DNA from: Lachnospiraceae bacterium
Lineage (GTDB): Bacteria; Bacillota; Clostridia; Lachnospirales; Lachnospiraceae
Direction: 5' to 3'
Length of the DNA: 64,000 bases
Assembly (NCBI GenBank): GCA_009777715.1
Contig: WRLH01000004.1
Coordinates: 79,088 to 143,087 of the forward strand
Shown here: positions 63,094-64,000 of the stretch, in pieces
Numbering within the stretch: the first letter of the stretch is position 1
Layout: each line of letters opens with the position of its first letter
Notes under the pieces: generated by a model
What the model saw: the letters and a program-made list of their open reading frames with translations, nothing else
What the model was told of the DNA's origin: nothing
The model's database searches: none
Translations under genes and position numbers: made by a program

Positions 63094-64000
63094 TTATATG
63101 ACCATAGCCAGTTGCATAACAAATCTGACAGCCGCACCGGGATTCGCAAGTTGCGCGAGGTCTCCGACAATGTGTAAATCCTTTTCGGGATAATAGAACA
63201 CAAACGAGCCTGTTGAGCCGCTATGCCCAATTAGTTCACCTTTTGCCAAAAATAACGTGTTCAAGCCGTCTAAAGGCAACCGCATATAACCGCCGCCGTA
63301 TTGAATCGGTGGCATATTAAGTAGCCGTTCATAATCCGCAAGTTGTTCAAGAACATTCTTGTCAAACAATTCACCACCCCAAAAAGCCTTGCTGAAAATC
63401 ACCATATCTCTCGCTGTGGAAACGCAAGCTCCGCTTGACCGACTGGAAGCGATTAATTTAGGAATCTCTAATTTTTCCGAGCCGTAATAAGTATGCGGCA
63501 CAAAATCATTTTCGCCGACAGGGAGATAGGTGTTAGTCATACCGTGAGGTTCATAAATGAGTTGTTTGTATATTTCTTCAAGCGGCGATCCTGTTATTTC
63601 TTCGAGTATAACTCCTAATAAATCGAAGTTAATATCGGTGTAAAGAACCTTGCCGGAGTTAGGTGCGAATCGCGGAGTTTGGTTTTTAACTTCTTCGATT
63701 GATTTCTCAAATGTGATATATTTGTCGCCATTCTCTATAACGCTTGATAAGTAGTCAAGATAATCGGACAGACCCAGACCGCTTGTTTGAAAAAGCAAGT
63801 CAGAAACAGTTAATTCATAGGAATACTCTACCCCTTTGTAAACGTGTAAGCCGTTTAGTATTTCATCGTTTATGTAAAGGCTGATTTTATCGTCAAGCGA
63901 TAACTGCCCACCCTCACATAATATTAAAATGCAGGTCGTTGTAAACATTTTTGTAACGCTTGCAATCAGTATTGGTGAATCTATACCTCGCCCACCATAA
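63094..64000 (-). CDS. Serine beta-lactamase-like hydrolase (class C/PBP4* type), cut by window edge
   Basis: The frame continues to the right edge; 301 residues are visible. S-x-x-K is read as ASVTKMF just inside the edge, the class C tyrosine motif region is DINFDLLGVILEEI (YTD for YxN), and HSGSTGSF is the KTG-equivalent HxG. These enzymes act on peptidoglycan peptides, esters or beta-lactams; most relatives are not resistance enzymes. The start lies outside the window. Its stop follows GTGTGCTTG, a fragment of the stop-anchored repeat. Confidence 0.88.
   Translation of the reverse strand, partial: YGGRGIDSPILIASVTKMFTTTCILILCEGGQLSLDDKISLYINDEILNGLHVYKGVEYSYELTVSDLLFQTSGLGLSDYLDYLSSVIENGDKYITFEKSIEEVKNQTPRFAPNSGKVLYTDINFDLLGVILEEITGSPLEEIYKQLIYEPHGMTNTYLPVGENDFVPHTYYGSEKLEIPKLIASSRSSGACVSTARDMVIFSKAFWGGELFDKNVLEQLADYERLLNMPPIQYGGGYMRLPLDGLNTLFLAKGELIGHSGSTGSFVFYYPEKDLHIVGDLAQLANPGAAVRFVMQLAMVI

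Noticed and set aside
52069..63096. Integron attC array
   Set aside because: The repeats lack the GTTRRRY/RYYYAAC core sites and no integron integrase is in the window; spacing to ribosome sites fits intercistronic repeats as well.

Overview
The window looks like the chromosomal replication-origin region of a low-GC Gram-positive anaerobe, most likely a member of Clostridia close to Lachnospiraceae. The reasons are the origin gene order (rpmH, rnpA, yidD, yidC, jag, mnmE, mnmG and parA/parB on one side; dnaA, dnaN, yaaA, recF, gyrB, gyrA on the other), strong AGGAGG-type ribosome binding sites, and clostridial conserved genes next to serS and parB (DUF3881-like, DUF4446-like, HD-GYP). Genus and species cannot be named from sequence alone. 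Most genes left of about 23.8 kb run on the minus strand and most to the right run on the plus strand, as expected for forks leaving an origin in the dnaA-dnaN gap, where two DnaA boxes abut six CTA/TTA triplets.

Layout. 0-1 kb: a cut-off CPBP-type membrane protein and a RelB/YoeB-type toxin-antitoxin locus whose toxin is frameshifted. 1.1-8.8 kb: tRNA-Arg, DUF3881, serS, HD-GYP, DUF4446, parB, parA, two parS sites, a palindromic repeat and a DegS/DegU-like two-component pair. 8.9-11.3 kb: a flipped segment with rsmG, a solitary cytosine-5 DNA methyltransferase with a dyad-rich promoter, and a 62-codon gene fossil. 11.3-17.4 kb: the mnmG-mnmE-jag-yidC-yidD-rnpA-rpmH cluster. 17.4-22 kb: an insertion between rpmH and dnaA with an HTH/TPR regulator, a cysteine-rich secreted peptide, a protease-prodomain-like protein and a large solute-binding lipoprotein; an exact 39-bp direct repeat flanks the peptide genes. 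22.2-30.8 kb: dnaA to gyrA.

30.9-48.6 kb is mixed housekeeping and accessory DNA: a signal-less subtilisin, ogt, a DUF368 lipid-carrier transporter, a NiCo (czcD) riboswitch with terminator controlling a CDF metal exporter, exonuclease III, a small lipoprotein, a solitary murG, a three-gene beta-glucoside cluster (GH4, BadF-type kinase, GH3), a DEDDh exonuclease, a D,D-carboxypeptidase, trmB, thioredoxin and a MerR regulator with its 19-bp-spacer promoter. 

48.8-64 kb starts at tRNA-Pro and HicAB and continues as about 14 kb of minus-strand accessory genes facing the inferred fork: hybrid kinase, DUF7010-like, ClbS/DfsB-like, GNAT, MacB-type ABC transporter, two paralogous membrane-anchored Ntn amidases, DUF998, DUF3781, membrane proteins, an alpha/beta hydrolase, a degenerate CPBP protein and a penicillin-binding-like hydrolase cut by the window end. 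A short palindromic repeat sits directly behind the stop codon of four of these genes, with a fragment behind a fifth. The strongest leads for something undescribed are this stop-codon-anchored repeat family and the peptide/regulator insertion beside the origin.
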